Both the position numbers and the translations under genes were made by a program. Positions 8,917-17,171 of a DNA stretch of 38,558 bases are shown in pieces (the first letter of the stretch is position 1; the number at the start of each line of letters is the position of its first letter). This DNA is from an uncultured SAR86 cluster bacterium. GTDB taxonomy: Bacteria > Pseudomonadota > Gammaproteobacteria > Magnimaribacterales > D2472. Below the pieces are notes generated by a model. It did not search any database, was not told the origin of the DNA, and was given only the letters and a program-made list of their open reading frames with translations. The DNA lies in contig CACLXS010000010.1 of the NCBI GenBank assembly GCA_902610905.1, positions 1 through 38,558 on the forward strand, read 5' to 3'.

Positions 8917-9249
8917 TTAGTTTTTTGCTTTACTATGAGGCAGATAGTTAAAACCATCAAATGATTCAAATATCTCCTTGATACCAGGATGATTACACTG
9001 TTTTTTTGACTTGTCTAACAATAAGTTTTGTTCTGATACATATGCTATGTAAAAAATTTCTTTATTTTCAGCAAATAAATGATAGAAAGGCTGTTCTTTT
9101 TTTGGTCTAATCTGCTCAGGTATAGCTTGATACCATTCTTCCGTATTATTAAATTCTGGATCTAAATCAAAAATAACACCTCTAAAGTTTAAAAACTTAT
9201 GCTTAACTATATTTCCAATAGAAAATTTTGCTTCAACTAATTTCTGCAT
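8917..9249 (-). CDS. hspQ: Heat shock protein HspQ (hemimethylated-DNA-binding fold)
   Basis: 110 aa. The sequence follows the HspQ/YccV pattern closely: AKFSIGNIVKHKFLNFRGVI, then DLDPEFNNTEEWYQAIPEQI, PFYHLFAENKEIFYIAYVS and EQNLL. HspQ was described as a heat-shock protein that speeds degradation of mutant DnaA and acts as a specificity factor for Lon protease. It is a single gene between convergent and divergent neighbours. The upstream region contains TATAAA a few bases before the ATG. Confidence 0.95.
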   Translation of the reverse strand: MQKLVEAKFSIGNIVKHKFLNFRGVIFDLDPEFNNTEEWYQAIPEQIRPKKEQPFYHLFAENKEIFYIAYVSEQNLLLDKSKKQCNHPGIKEIFESFDGFNYLPHSKAKN

Positions 9250-9285
9250 TATATTTATAAATTAAACTATTTAAGGAAAAAAGTC

Positions 9286-9642
9286 ATGATAGAAAATTTT
9301 AGAGAAGGTCATAAAAAAGAAGATTTTATGGTTGTTTCAACAAACAATATAGAGGGAGCCGAAATAACTGAGTATTTAGGGATAGTACAAGGAAGTACTG
9401 TAAGATCAAGAAATGTGGGCTCTGATATTTTTGCAAATTTAAAAAATTTAGTTGGCGGAGAGCTAGTTGGTTATTCTAAATTACTTCAATCTTCAAGAGA
9501 TCAGGCATACCAAAGAATGTTAGATGACGCTATTAAAAAAGGAGCCAATGCTATAATTTGCTTTAGATTTCAAACTTCTACCATAACTCAAGGCGCATCA
9601 GAAATTTTGGCATATGGCACTGGAATAAGAATTAAAAAATAA
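9286..9642 (+). CDS. YbjQ-family (UPF0145) protein
   Basis: 118 aa. The family pattern is clear: VVSTNNIEGAEITEYLGIVQ, GSTVRSRNVGSDIFANLKNL, VGGELVGYSKLLQSSRDQAY, then GANAIICFRFQTS. YbjQ proteins form small pentameric beta/alpha rings of unknown function, sometimes described as putative heavy-metal binding. An AAGGA 13 bases before the ATG supports this start, which gives about 14 residues before the usual family beginning. A two-helix membrane protein follows 7 bases downstream, probably in the same transcript. Confidence 0.88.
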   Translation: MIENFREGHKKEDFMVVSTNNIEGAEITEYLGIVQGSTVRSRNVGSDIFANLKNLVGGELVGYSKLLQSSRDQAYQRMLDDAIKKGANAIICFRFQTSTITQGASEILAYGTGIRIKK

Positions 9643-9649
9643 GGAAAAA

Positions 9650-9874
9650 ATGAATAAAACAGAAAAAGTTGCATTTAGAGAAGCAGTTATTGTTGTAATG
9701 ATGGGGGCAGTAATTAATTTTCCCCTTCAAACATTTTTATTATGGCTGACAATTGATAATTGGCAATGGTCAAACCCATTAACAATTTCATTATTTACGC
9801 AATCTATACTTACGCTGGTTGCATTAGTAAGAGTTTTCTCAATAAGAATGAGATTTCAAAGAGGAAAGTTTTAA
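9650..9874 (+). CDS. Small two-helix membrane protein, unknown
   Basis: 74 aa, preceded by AAGGA and only 7 bases behind the ybjQ-like gene, so probably its operon partner. There are two hydrophobic helices (residues about 11-34 and 44-61) joined by a short Trp/Asn-rich loop and closed by a basic tail, VRVFSIRMRFQRGKF. The second helix ending in a VR-x-(Y/F)-x-IR-type signature recalls small DUF7220-like two-helix proteins, but that resemblance is from memory and weak. Function unknown. Confidence 0.6.
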   Translation: MNKTEKVAFREAVIVVMMGAVINFPLQTFLLWLTIDNWQWSNPLTISLFTQSILTLVALVRVFSIRMRFQRGKF

Positions 9875-9877
9875 AAC

Positions 9878-10255
9878 TCAATCATTCTTCTTGGCATGTT
9901 CTTTTAAATGGTTTTTATAAGAATCTTTCATTCTCATTTTCATTCTATGCGAAATCATATCCTTACACCATACATCATAAACTGTTGAATAATTTGAGGC
10001 TAAGGTAGATAAAGCGATTGCTTCACCCCATTTTTCTTCATTCCAGGATTTATCTTTTAAATCTTCATGTTTTTTTATGTCATCAAAAACACTATCTGCA
10101 GCTCCAAGGAACCATCCAATACCAGACTTAGTTTCCATACACTCTTTTGCACTCATAAGCATGTTGGGGTGCTCTTTTTTTTCTTTTTTATGATCATCCG
10201 CATACAAGGAACCCACCATAGAAAAAGCAATTATTAAGGTAGTTATTTTTTTCAT
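9878..10255 (-). CDS. Small exported protein, unknown
   Basis: 125 aa from the ATG at 10255, chosen because GGAG sits 5 bases before it; the upstream ATG at 10279 lacks such a site. The N-terminus MKKITTLIIAFSMVGSLYA followed by DDHKK is a clear Sec signal peptide with an AxA-like cleavage site. The mature part is charged and helical, has two cysteines (in SAKECMET and VWCKDM) that could form a disulfide, and ends in a Lys/His-rich stretch. I recognise no family. It is convergent with the two-helix protein, 3 bases apart. Confidence 0.6.
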   Translation of the reverse strand: MKKITTLIIAFSMVGSLYADDHKKEKKEHPNMLMSAKECMETKSGIGWFLGAADSVFDDIKKHEDLKDKSWNEEKWGEAIALSTLASNYSTVYDVWCKDMISHRMKMRMKDSYKNHLKEHAKKND

Positions 10256-10394
10256 ATTTCTCCAAAAATTTTTATTCATATTAATAGAGTAAATTATTTA
10301 CAAAAAAGTTCAAAAAAATATTTACTTTTAAAAAAAAATATTCATAATTCTCAAATATTTATACTCATAGGCAAAATTCTTTTTGTCTATCAGT

Positions 10395-10646
10395 ATGACT
10401 ATCCTTGAAATCATTCAAATTATTAGCGTTATTTTTGGCACATTGATAGCCGCACCCCTTATTGTTTCAAAAAAGTATAACAAGAGATTGATAGGTCTTA
10501 TTGCAGTTGCAATGGGTAGCATCCTTGCGATGATAGTTCAGCTATATGCAGGTTTATATTACTTTTTCTTTGCTTCTGCTTTTTGGTTATTAAATTCAGC
10601 GCATGCAATTCGTAAAATGCTTAAGACAAATAGAGAAATTTTTTAG
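10395..10646 (+). CDS. Small three-helix membrane protein, unknown
   Basis: 83 aa from the ATG at 10395; a TTG four codons upstream is possible but less likely. Nearly the whole protein is hydrophobic: helices about 3-22, 31-52 and 54-68 with a short basic loop (KKYNKR) and a basic C-terminus (IRKMLKTNREIF). The design resembles small membrane proteins with two or three helices of unknown role. No good Shine-Dalgarno sequence is seen. The stop codon shares TTAG with the convergent NAD(P)-binding gene. Confidence 0.5.
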   Translation: MTILEIIQIISVIFGTLIAAPLIVSKKYNKRLIGLIAVAMGSILAMIVQLYAGLYYFFFASAFWLLNSAHAIRKMLKTNREIF

Positions 10647-11317
10647 ATATTAACAAAATCTTTATATCTTAGGACTGTAAGTCCACTTGAATCATCATTC
10701 ATTTTTTGCACCATTGCTTTTGCAACATCTCGCGCTTCTACAAATTTAAAATCTGAAAAAGGACCAAGCATCAAAGGTGCAAAAATTTTACCCCCTAACT
10801 CTATTAATGAAACATCAAGTTTGAATGATTCGTTTACTCTTTTACCAAGTAAGTGGCTTGGTTGAGCAAAGATAGTTTTTGAATATCCTATTTTTTTTAT
10901 AAGATTTTCCATATTGCCCTTTGTTTTAAGATACAAGTTATATGAATTTTTGTCTGCACCAATTGCAGAAACTATTGCTATTGATCTTGCGCCATTATCA
11001 AATGCTTTTTTAGCTATTTTTAAAACATATTCACAATCTACTCTAATGAAATTATCTCTATCAGATTTGCGAATATATAGTAGCTCACTTGAGCCTAACT
11101 TTTTTCCAATTGCAATATAAACGTGATCAATCCTTGGAAGGTTTATTTCATCTAGGTCATCAAATCCAGTAATGATTTCTTGAAATTTATTTTGATCTTT
11201 ATCTGAAGTTCTTCTGGATAATAAGAAAATATCTTGATTTTCTTTTGAAATGCATTTAAAAATTTCATTACCTACAAGTCCGGAGGCTCCAATTAGTAAT
11301 GTTCTTGTTTTTTCCAT
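10643..11317 (-). CDS. NAD(P)-binding Rossmann protein (TIP30/YbjT-like atypical SDR)
   Basis: 224 aa from the ATG at 11317, which overlaps the shikimate kinase stop as ATGA. LLIGASGLVGNEIF at the N-terminus is the GxxGxxG dinucleotide-binding loop of the extended/atypical SDR group, followed by LSRR as the strand-2 end. There is no strict YxxxK pair: YLKTKGNMENLIKK occupies that region, as in TIP30/HTATIP2-like and YbjT-like proteins. It is likely an oxidoreductase or NAD(P)-sensing protein with unknown substrate. Last gene of the malonyl-CoA decarboxylase operon. Confidence 0.75.
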   Translation of the reverse strand: MEKTRTLLIGASGLVGNEIFKCISKENQDIFLLSRRTSDKDQNKFQEIITGFDDLDEINLPRIDHVYIAIGKKLGSSELLYIRKSDRDNFIRVDCEYVLKIAKKAFDNGARSIAIVSAIGADKNSYNLYLKTKGNMENLIKKIGYSKTIFAQPSHLLGKRVNESFKLDVSLIELGGKIFAPLMLGPFSDFKFVEARDVAKAMVQKMNDDSSGLTVLRYKDFVNI

Positions 11318-11805
11318 CAAATTAAACTAATAATTTTTGATATTAGGTCTTCTATAGATTTATTGCCATTCAATGTAATATCGGCCCATTTATTGTAAAG
11401 AGGAACTCTTTCTTTGTATATATCATCAATACTTAGATCATCAGGAGCAGCCAAACCTCTTTCTTGACCATGTCCAATTCTTTGTTTAATCTCATCAAGA
11501 GGAGTATTGATATACATAATTTTAGAAAAAGAGCTTAGATATAACATTGATTTTTCAGAATAGACAGCACTACCTCCTGTAGATATAACTTTTATGTTTT
11601 CATCAAGTCTAAGTATTACCTCTTCTTCAGCTTGCCTTACAAATTCGTAACCCTTTTCCTTTTTTAGTTGTTCTAAGGATAATTTAAATTTTTCTTCAAT
11701 TAGTAAATCTGTGTCAACAAAACTAATGTCTAATTGTGATGACAAAATTCCACCAATTGTTGATTTTCCGCAGCCTGCCATGCCTATAAAACTTATGTTA
11801 TTCAT
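11317..11805 (-). CDS. aroK: Shikimate kinase
   Basis: 162 aa from the ATG at 11805. FIGMAGCGKSTIG near the N-terminus is the Walker A loop; FVDTDLLIE carries the DxD that binds Mg2+ and shikimate; STGGSAVYS is the shikimate-binding GG motif; GQERGLAAP is the lid with its arginine. It phosphorylates shikimate in the aromatic amino acid pathway. The gene overlaps pip by 8 bases and the NAD(P)-binding gene by 4. The neighbourhood is not the usual aroK-aroB, so a related P-loop sugar/acid kinase is a minor alternative. Confidence 0.85.
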   Translation of the reverse strand: MNNISFIGMAGCGKSTIGGILSSQLDISFVDTDLLIEEKFKLSLEQLKKEKGYEFVRQAEEEVILRLDENIKVISTGGSAVYSEKSMLYLSSFSKIMYINTPLDEIKQRIGHGQERGLAAPDDLSIDDIYKERVPLYNKWADITLNGNKSIEDLISKIISLI

Positions 11806-12757
11806 TTTTAGCAAATTCTTCAGTTGCTTTAATTAGTTCATGAGTGATCTCTTTTTCAAAAGCAGTATGTCCAGAGGAGGGCGAAACTATTAAGTTGGCT
11901 TCTGGCCAATTTTTGGATAATTCCCATGCAGTTGTCATCGGGCAAACAATATCATATCTACCTTGAACGATTGTAGTAGGAATATTTCTTATGATATCTA
12001 TGCCAGATTCTATTAGTTGATTTTCGTGCTCCAAGAATCCTTTATTAACAAAATAATGATTTTCAATAAGAGCGAAGGCTAATGCAAATCTAGGATCAGA
12101 GAAGCTATCTGCCATATCTGGGTTATAACTCAAGCTACTAGTTGAGCCTTCCCATCTGGACCAAGCTATAGCTGCAGTTAATTTTTTTTCTGTGTTATCG
12201 CTTTTAAATATTTCATGATACGCAGACATTAAATCATCTCTCTGACTTATATCAATTGGCTCTAAAAATTTTTCCCATGCCTCTGGAAAAATGTTGGAAG
12301 CTCCTTCTTGATAAAACCAATCAAGCTCTTTTTTCCTTAGCATAAAGATTCCTCTAAGAACCATTTCACTGACAGATTTTGGATAGGTTTGAGAGTATGC
12401 AAGAGATAATGTACTACCCCAAGAACCACCAAAAACTAGCCATTTTTTAAATCCAAGTTTATTTTTAAGAGTCTCTATATCTTCAACAAGATCCCATGTA
12501 GTATTTTGTTCTAGACAACCGTGAGGCTTGCTTCTTCCGCAACCTCTTTGGTCAAAAATAACAACATGATACTTTTCTGGATTAAAAAACCTTCTTACTG
12601 TTGTACTTCCACCACCGCCAGGACCGCCATGAAGGAAAACTGCTGGTTTACCATCCGGATTGCCACATTGCTCATAATAAATTTCATGACAGCCTCTTTC
12701 CATGTAACCAGTATTAAATGGCTCAATAGCTGGGAAGAGTTTAAGATTATCAGACAT
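11798..12757 (-). CDS. pip: Prolyl aminopeptidase (proline iminopeptidase, S33)
   Basis: 319 aa, the usual length. This cytoplasmic alpha/beta hydrolase removes N-terminal proline from peptides. HGGPGGGGSTTVRRFFNP is the oxyanion-hole signature; the nucleophile is S112 in FGGSWGSTLSLAY; the aspartate is in VQGRYDIVCP and the histidine in SSGHTAFE. DQRGCGRSKPHG is also diagnostic of the family. It starts 5 bases after the malonyl-CoA decarboxylase stop and is followed with overlap by the shikimate kinase gene. Confidence 0.96.
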   Translation of the reverse strand: MSDNLKLFPAIEPFNTGYMERGCHEIYYEQCGNPDGKPAVFLHGGPGGGGSTTVRRFFNPEKYHVVIFDQRGCGRSKPHGCLEQNTTWDLVEDIETLKNKLGFKKWLVFGGSWGSTLSLAYSQTYPKSVSEMVLRGIFMLRKKELDWFYQEGASNIFPEAWEKFLEPIDISQRDDLMSAYHEIFKSDNTEKKLTAAIAWSRWEGSTSSLSYNPDMADSFSDPRFALAFALIENHYFVNKGFLEHENQLIESGIDIIRNIPTTIVQGRYDIVCPMTTAWELSKNWPEANLIVSPSSGHTAFEKEITHELIKATEEFAKNE

Positions 12758-12762
12758 ACAAA

Positions 12763-14028
12763 CTAGCTATATTTTTTTTTAAGAGATTTAATTTCGTTTG
12801 AAATAATGACCGCTTTATCTTTAAAAAACTGCTCATGGTTTTTTTCAACAACATCCAAATCGTATAAGTAATTAACCATCGTTCCTTGAGATTGTTTTAA
12901 GCCTTTATCAGAGAGATCTGCATCAAGATTAATTTTATGAAGAATAGCTCCGTTGCCAAGATGAAATCTAGCCACTGGATCATTAGGGAGCCCATCTTCT
13001 CTATTGGATTCAGTTAAGTAAATTATTGAATTTTTAAGAAGCACCTCATTATTAACTTCATTTAAACAATTTTCATATGCCAAAGGTGCATTTTTTTCCA
13101 TCCACTTCATCAATCCAGGAACAGGAGATAGTGTTACAAATTTATCCAAACCTTGAATTTCTTGTTTAAGCTTATGAGCTACTTTCTTGATTAAAAAATT
13201 TCCAAATGAAATTCCAGAAAGACCATCCTGACAGTTAGATATAGAGTAAAAAACAGCAGTATTGATTTCATCAAAGCTTAACTCTTCTCTATCAATTTTA
13301 ATAATATTTTCAATTGATTCTGGTATTTCTTTTGTGAAAGCAACTTCAACAAATATTAGAGGATCTTCAGGCACAAGAGGGTGAAAAAAGGCAAAACATT
13401 GTCTGTCATTCGGTGCCAGTCTTGACCTTAAGTCTTTCCACGAATTTATTTCATGAACTGCCTCATACTCTATAATTTTTTCTAGAACATTTGCCGGTGT
13501 AGACCAATCTATTTTTTCCAAGACAAGAAATGATGGGTTAAACCAATACTTGAATAGTTTGAGCAAACTAGCATCAAGTGGCTTTAGTTGATCTTTATTT
13601 TGTTTTATAAGAGTCCTAATTCTTTCTCTTAATTTAATAAGTCTATGAGTTCCATTTGGAGTTGCATTTAGCCTTCTAAACAACTCTATCCATTTTGGTT
13701 CGGCAGTATTGCTAATTCCTTGTAAATTTTGCTGATTTTTATTTTTTAAATAATTTTGTGCAGCTTTAATAATTAATTCGGTATTTACATCATACTCCTT
13801 AAGGAGATGCTCAAGATATATTACTAAGTCTTCATCATTTTTTTCTTCGATTAAATCTAATAAATGCTCTCCAAACGCAATTGAAGAAACCTCGCCAGAC
13901 GCGTGCATCACAGAGTCAGTTGCTTGATTTAAGTCCGTATGCAGCGTGCCAAAGCCTTGTGAACGAAATCTTCTTAAGCTCAAGCCATTCTCCATAATGG
14001 AAGAAATCATATTTTGGAAAAAATTCAT
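12763..14028 (-). CDS. Malonyl-CoA decarboxylase
   Basis: 421 aa, the size of bacterial members. It converts malonyl-CoA to acetyl-CoA and CO2. The N-terminal helical oligomerisation domain covers roughly residues 1-145; the GNAT-like catalytic domain follows with FYSISNCQDGLSGISFGNFL (holding the catalytic serine region), LSPVPGLMKWM, and NDPVARFHLGNGA, whose histidine is the conserved catalytic one. No malonyl-CoA synthetase or malonate transporter gene is adjacent, so it may regulate malonyl-CoA levels rather than serve malonate catabolism (inference). First gene of a four-gene operon. Confidence 0.94.
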   Translation of the reverse strand: MNFFQNMISSIMENGLSLRRFRSQGFGTLHTDLNQATDSVMHASGEVSSIAFGEHLLDLIEEKNDEDLVIYLEHLLKEYDVNTELIIKAAQNYLKNKNQQNLQGISNTAEPKWIELFRRLNATPNGTHRLIKLRERIRTLIKQNKDQLKPLDASLLKLFKYWFNPSFLVLEKIDWSTPANVLEKIIEYEAVHEINSWKDLRSRLAPNDRQCFAFFHPLVPEDPLIFVEVAFTKEIPESIENIIKIDREELSFDEINTAVFYSISNCQDGLSGISFGNFLIKKVAHKLKQEIQGLDKFVTLSPVPGLMKWMEKNAPLAYENCLNEVNNEVLLKNSIIYLTESNREDGLPNDPVARFHLGNGAILHKINLDADLSDKGLKQSQGTMVNYLYDLDVVEKNHEQFFKDKAVIISNEIKSLKKKYS

Positions 14029-14034
14029 AGTTAA

Positions 14035-14064
14035 ACTATACTTTACAACTTTTATTTAAAGCAA
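14035..14064 (-). promoter_or_regulatory. Candidate promoter for the malonyl-CoA decarboxylase operon
   Basis: On the minus strand TTGCTT (14064-14059), an 18-bp spacer and TATAGT (14040-14035) resemble a sigma-70 promoter. The -10 hexamer ends only 6 bases before the ATG, so transcription would begin at or next to the start codon. Confidence 0.5.
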
Positions 14065-14118
14065 TTTTTAAAAATAAAGTAATTATCAATAATTCGATAA
14101 AAAATGAAAAATATAGAC

Positions 14119-15099
14119 TTAAAAACTAGATATCATTTTTTCAGTTTCTTCCCACAATCTTTTTGCTTCTTCTGTATCTATTGCATGATCAGCAACACCA
14201 AAATACCTGCGCATTGATTCATCTATATACTCTTTACGTTCTGCTACATCACAATTTTCACAAAATACTCCACCAATATCATTTAGCATTGAGCTTACAG
14301 CACACCAAATAGTTGTTGAAGCACCCTGTGAAGGGCTCTTAAAAAAGTTTTCTGCAAGATCTGATAGTGAGCCGTCTTCTTTTTTCCACCCTAGAGCAAC
14401 CATCTCCTCATGCTCTAAATGTCTTTGAAGAGGGGTTAAAATACCTCCGGGATGAACAGCAAAACTTCTTATACCTTTATCCTTCATTTTTCTGTCAAAC
14501 TCAATTGCCAAAAGAGATGCTGCTGTTTTTGATTGTCCATATGCAGTCCATTTATTATATGAGCTGTCTTCAAAATGAATATCATCCCATAGAATTTTTG
14601 AAATAGAATGAGCAGAAGAAGATAGGCTAATAAATCTCGATTGTCCGTCCGCACGAAATTTATTCATTAACTGTTTTAGAAGTAATTGATGCCCAATATG
14701 ATTAATGCCAAATTGGCTCTCCCAATTATTACCAACTCGCGTTTCTGGACATGCCATAATACCAGCGTTATTTATTAAAATATCAAGCTTTATATTTAGT
14801 TGAGAAAATAATTCTACAAAACTCATCACCGAGTTTAGATCAGCAAGATTTAATTCATAAATATCATTTTGAGGCACAATGCCATCAAGAATAGATTTTG
14901 CACGATTAAGCCTCTTTGCTGGAACTATTACTTTAGCATTAGCTTTTTTTAAAGCTTTAGTTGTTTCTAAACCAATTCCAGAATAACCCCCGGTAATAAT
15001 GATATTTTTATCAGATAGATCAAGTTCTTTGATAATTTCATATGGTTCAGTCTTTTGTCCAAATCCAGAATCAAGTGGTTTTTGTAAAGTAGAAATCAT
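14119..15099 (-). CDS. Short-chain dehydrogenase/reductase (retinol-dehydrogenase/WWOX-like)
   Basis: 326 aa. IIITGGYSGIGLETTKAL is the TGxxxGxG cofactor loop, ILINNAGIMACPE the NNAG motif, the serine is in FISLSSSAHSI, and YGQSK holds the catalytic Tyr and Lys. The length and the MACPE/HPGG features fit the retinol-dehydrogenase-like branch that acts on lipophilic alcohols and ketones. It is divergent from a cytochrome P450 gene 48 bases away, across a palindrome, which suggests joint control and perhaps successive oxidation steps on one lipid or terpenoid substrate (inference). Confidence 0.92.
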   Translation of the reverse strand: MISTLQKPLDSGFGQKTEPYEIIKELDLSDKNIIITGGYSGIGLETTKALKKANAKVIVPAKRLNRAKSILDGIVPQNDIYELNLADLNSVMSFVELFSQLNIKLDILINNAGIMACPETRVGNNWESQFGINHIGHQLLLKQLMNKFRADGQSRFISLSSSAHSISKILWDDIHFEDSSYNKWTAYGQSKTAASLLAIEFDRKMKDKGIRSFAVHPGGILTPLQRHLEHEEMVALGWKKEDGSLSDLAENFFKSPSQGASTTIWCAVSSMLNDIGGVFCENCDVAERKEYIDESMRRYFGVADHAIDTEEAKRLWEETEKMISSF

Positions 15100-15105
15100 A
15101 ATTTT

Positions 15106-15122
15106 TTCTCACAATATGAGAA
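15106..15122. promoter_or_regulatory. Palindromic candidate operator between SDR and P450 genes
   Basis: TTCTCACAATATGAGAA is a perfect 6-bp inverted repeat with a 5-bp spacer in the 48-bp divergent intergenic region. It lies 7 bases before the SDR start and just upstream of TATAGT (15129-15134) before the P450, so a bound regulator could affect both genes. The regulator is unknown. Confidence 0.45.
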
Positions 15123-15147
15123 TTTAATATAGTAAAGTATTTACATA

Positions 15148-16503
15148 ATGTCTAAAAATTTTGTTCTCTCATCTAAGGTTATAAAAAATAAAATTAATCA
15201 CCCAAGCTTTGAAAGAAGATATTCTTATAATCCCTCAAACTCATTAAATGATTTAGATCTCTTTAGAAAAGGTCAACCCTTTCATTTATATAAAGGACTT
15301 AGGGAAAATGCACCAGTGTTTTTTCATCAGCCAATGCATACTGATCCAGAACCAGGCTACTGGGTCCTTACAAAATATGCAGATATTAAGACTGTATCAA
15401 TGAATCCAAAGGTTTTTTCATCACAGTATTCAACTGGCAATTTATTAACACTTGGCTCCGAGGAAAACAGACATCCAAAGCTATTCAAATCAACTATAGA
15501 TCATATGTTAAATCTCGATGGAGAAATGCATTTAAATTTAAGAAAAGAACATATGCCTTTCTTCAAGCCTGGGTATGTAGATGAATTGCAAAAAAAAGTT
15601 TCCCTTAAAGTGAGTGATTTGTTGGACGAAGCAGAAAAACTAAATGAATTTAATTTAGTCAAAGAGATATCGCAACAACTTCCAATTTATACTCTTTCCC
15701 AAATTTTAGGAATTCCAGAATCGGATAGGCAAAAACTCACAGAGTGGATGGAGTTTTTGGAGCTAGCTCAGTATTTTACTCTTGAGCAAATAAAACAAAA
15801 TGAGGAAGGAATAACTGATACAACACCTGATCCCGCTCTTGTTGAGATGTTTAATAATATGATTGATGAAATGCTTGATTATGGAAGATTTATACTTAAC
15901 AAAAAGAAAGATAAGCCTGAGAATGATTTACTTAGCGCAATTGCAAATGCAAAAATTGAGGGAGAGGACTTATCGCAAGAATTTCTTGATGGTTCATGGC
16001 TTTTAATAGTTTTTGCAGGCAACGATACTACTAGAAATACTATGAGTGGCGGTATTAAATTATTGAATGAAAACCCACAACAAAAACAATTATTCCTAGA
16101 TAACTTTGAGAGAGTTACAGGACTAATAAATGAAACTGTAAGATGTGTATCTCCTGTAATTCATATGAGAAGAACTACTCTTGAAGAAACTATTATTGGC
16201 GATCAAAAAATAGGCTCCTTTGAAAAGATTGCACTATGGTATGGAGCTGCAAACAGGGACCCTGAAATTTTTGATGATCCAGATAAATTTAATATTATGA
16301 GAACCAATGCTGACCAACATCTTGCATTTGGAATTGGAAGACACACCTGTCTTGGTAAGCCTGTTGCTTTAATGCAATTGAGAGAGTTTTTTTCACAGTT
16401 TTTATCAAGATTTCCAGATTATCAGTTAACTGGAGATTGGAAAGTTGCACCAAATAATTTTGTACATGCAATTCAAGAGATACCAATAAGACTCAAAAAA
16501 TAG
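15148..16503 (+). CDS. Cytochrome P450
   Basis: 451 aa, a soluble bacterial P450. FAGNDTTRNTMSGG is the I-helix oxygen-activation motif; NETVR is the ExxR of the K helix; HLAFGIGRHTCLG carries the heme-ligating cysteine. The FAGNDTTRN form is common in bacterial P450 families acting on sterols, fatty acids or terpenoids (CYP125-like, CYP108-like), but the substrate cannot be assigned. It needs a ferredoxin partner; the only small redox protein in the window is the rubredoxin far downstream. Divergent SDR gene upstream. Confidence 0.95.
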   Translation: MSKNFVLSSKVIKNKINHPSFERRYSYNPSNSLNDLDLFRKGQPFHLYKGLRENAPVFFHQPMHTDPEPGYWVLTKYADIKTVSMNPKVFSSQYSTGNLLTLGSEENRHPKLFKSTIDHMLNLDGEMHLNLRKEHMPFFKPGYVDELQKKVSLKVSDLLDEAEKLNEFNLVKEISQQLPIYTLSQILGIPESDRQKLTEWMEFLELAQYFTLEQIKQNEEGITDTTPDPALVEMFNNMIDEMLDYGRFILNKKKDKPENDLLSAIANAKIEGEDLSQEFLDGSWLLIVFAGNDTTRNTMSGGIKLLNENPQQKQLFLDNFERVTGLINETVRCVSPVIHMRRTTLEETIIGDQKIGSFEKIALWYGAANRDPEIFDDPDKFNIMRTNADQHLAFGIGRHTCLGKPVALMQLREFFSQFLSRFPDYQLTGDWKVAPNNFVHAIQEIPIRLKK

Positions 16504-16520
16504 CTAAGTTTTTAAAAAAA

Positions 16521-16550
16521 TTTACAACTTATATAAAATAGTATTAATAT
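16521..16550 (+). promoter_or_regulatory. Promoter of the metal operon
   Basis: TTTACA (16521-16526), an 18-bp spacer and TAATAT (16545-16550) form a plausible sigma-70 promoter. Its -10 overlaps the left arm of the CsoR-like operator, and initiation would fall at about 16557, next to the first start codon. Confidence 0.55.
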
Positions 16551-16565
16551 ACCCCCTATGGGTAT
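16549..16565. promoter_or_regulatory. CsoR/RcnR-family type operator
   Basis: ATACCCCCTATGGGTAT is an inverted repeat, ATACCC and GGGTAT around CCTAT. It has the AT-flanked G/C-tract layout of operators bound by the CsoR/RcnR/FrmR (DUF156) repressors. A gene for such a repressor is the fourth gene of the operon (17967-18227), so autoregulation is likely. The site covers the predicted transcription start and both candidate start codons of the first gene (16558, 16564). Confidence 0.75.
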
Positions 16566-17160
16566 GCACCTTTATATTTTATTTTTCATTCTAGTTTCAA
16601 CCAATATTGAAGCAAGACCTATCTCATATTCTGGTGGATCAACATTAATGATGTTTTCAGATAATATGAAAGATTCTCTTTATTATCATTATTCTCCTTC
16701 GTATAAATATTCTGTAGGAATTGAAAATCTTAAAGACAAAAATTTAAGAGATGAGTATTCTTATTTGAGATTTACGTATTTAATAAACAGGAAGAATAGT
16801 CTTCATTCTCAAAGAAACTTATATTTTCAGTCAGGACTAAGCGCTAAAAGTGGTAATGATCTTTTCTATGGAATACATGGTGATTGGGAGACTAGGAGAT
16901 GGTTTCTGGGTTTTGATACTAAGAAAGTAGAAAACAGGCTAAAAAGCTATAATCAAAACCACGTACAAATAGGTTTTGCTCCGTATCTTGGAGAATATGG
17001 TGATATACATACTTGGTTAATGCTAAAGACTAAAAAAACTTCATTAAAAGATAAAAGGTCTTCATATCCAGTTTTAAAATTTTTTAAAGGCAATACGCTT
17101 TTAGAATTTGGTTACAATAATAAGACTGATTGGGATATACATCTCATGTATAGGTTTTAG
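16558..17160 (+). CDS. Putative outer-membrane/beta-rich exported protein of the metal operon
   Basis: 200 aa from 16558, or 198 aa from the ATG at 16564. Residues 3-19 (MHLYILFFILVSTNIEA) form a signal peptide, so the start cannot be much later. The rest alternates aromatic and polar residues and ends in IHLMYRF; a C-terminal Phe after an amphipathic strand is the usual signal of outer-membrane beta-barrels. I recognise no family. Position as first gene before a His-rich HMA protein, a MerT-like transporter and a CsoR-type regulator suggests a role in metal passage across the outer membrane (inference). AGGAG at its end serves the next gene. Confidence 0.65.
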   Translation: MGMHLYILFFILVSTNIEARPISYSGGSTLMMFSDNMKDSLYYHYSPSYKYSVGIENLKDKNLRDEYSYLRFTYLINRKNSLHSQRNLYFQSGLSAKSGNDLFYGIHGDWETRRWFLGFDTKKVENRLKSYNQNHVQIGFAPYLGEYGDIHTWLMLKTKKTSLKDKRSSYPVLKFFKGNTLLEFGYNNKTDWDIHLMYRF

Positions 17161-17171
17161 GAGAAAATATT

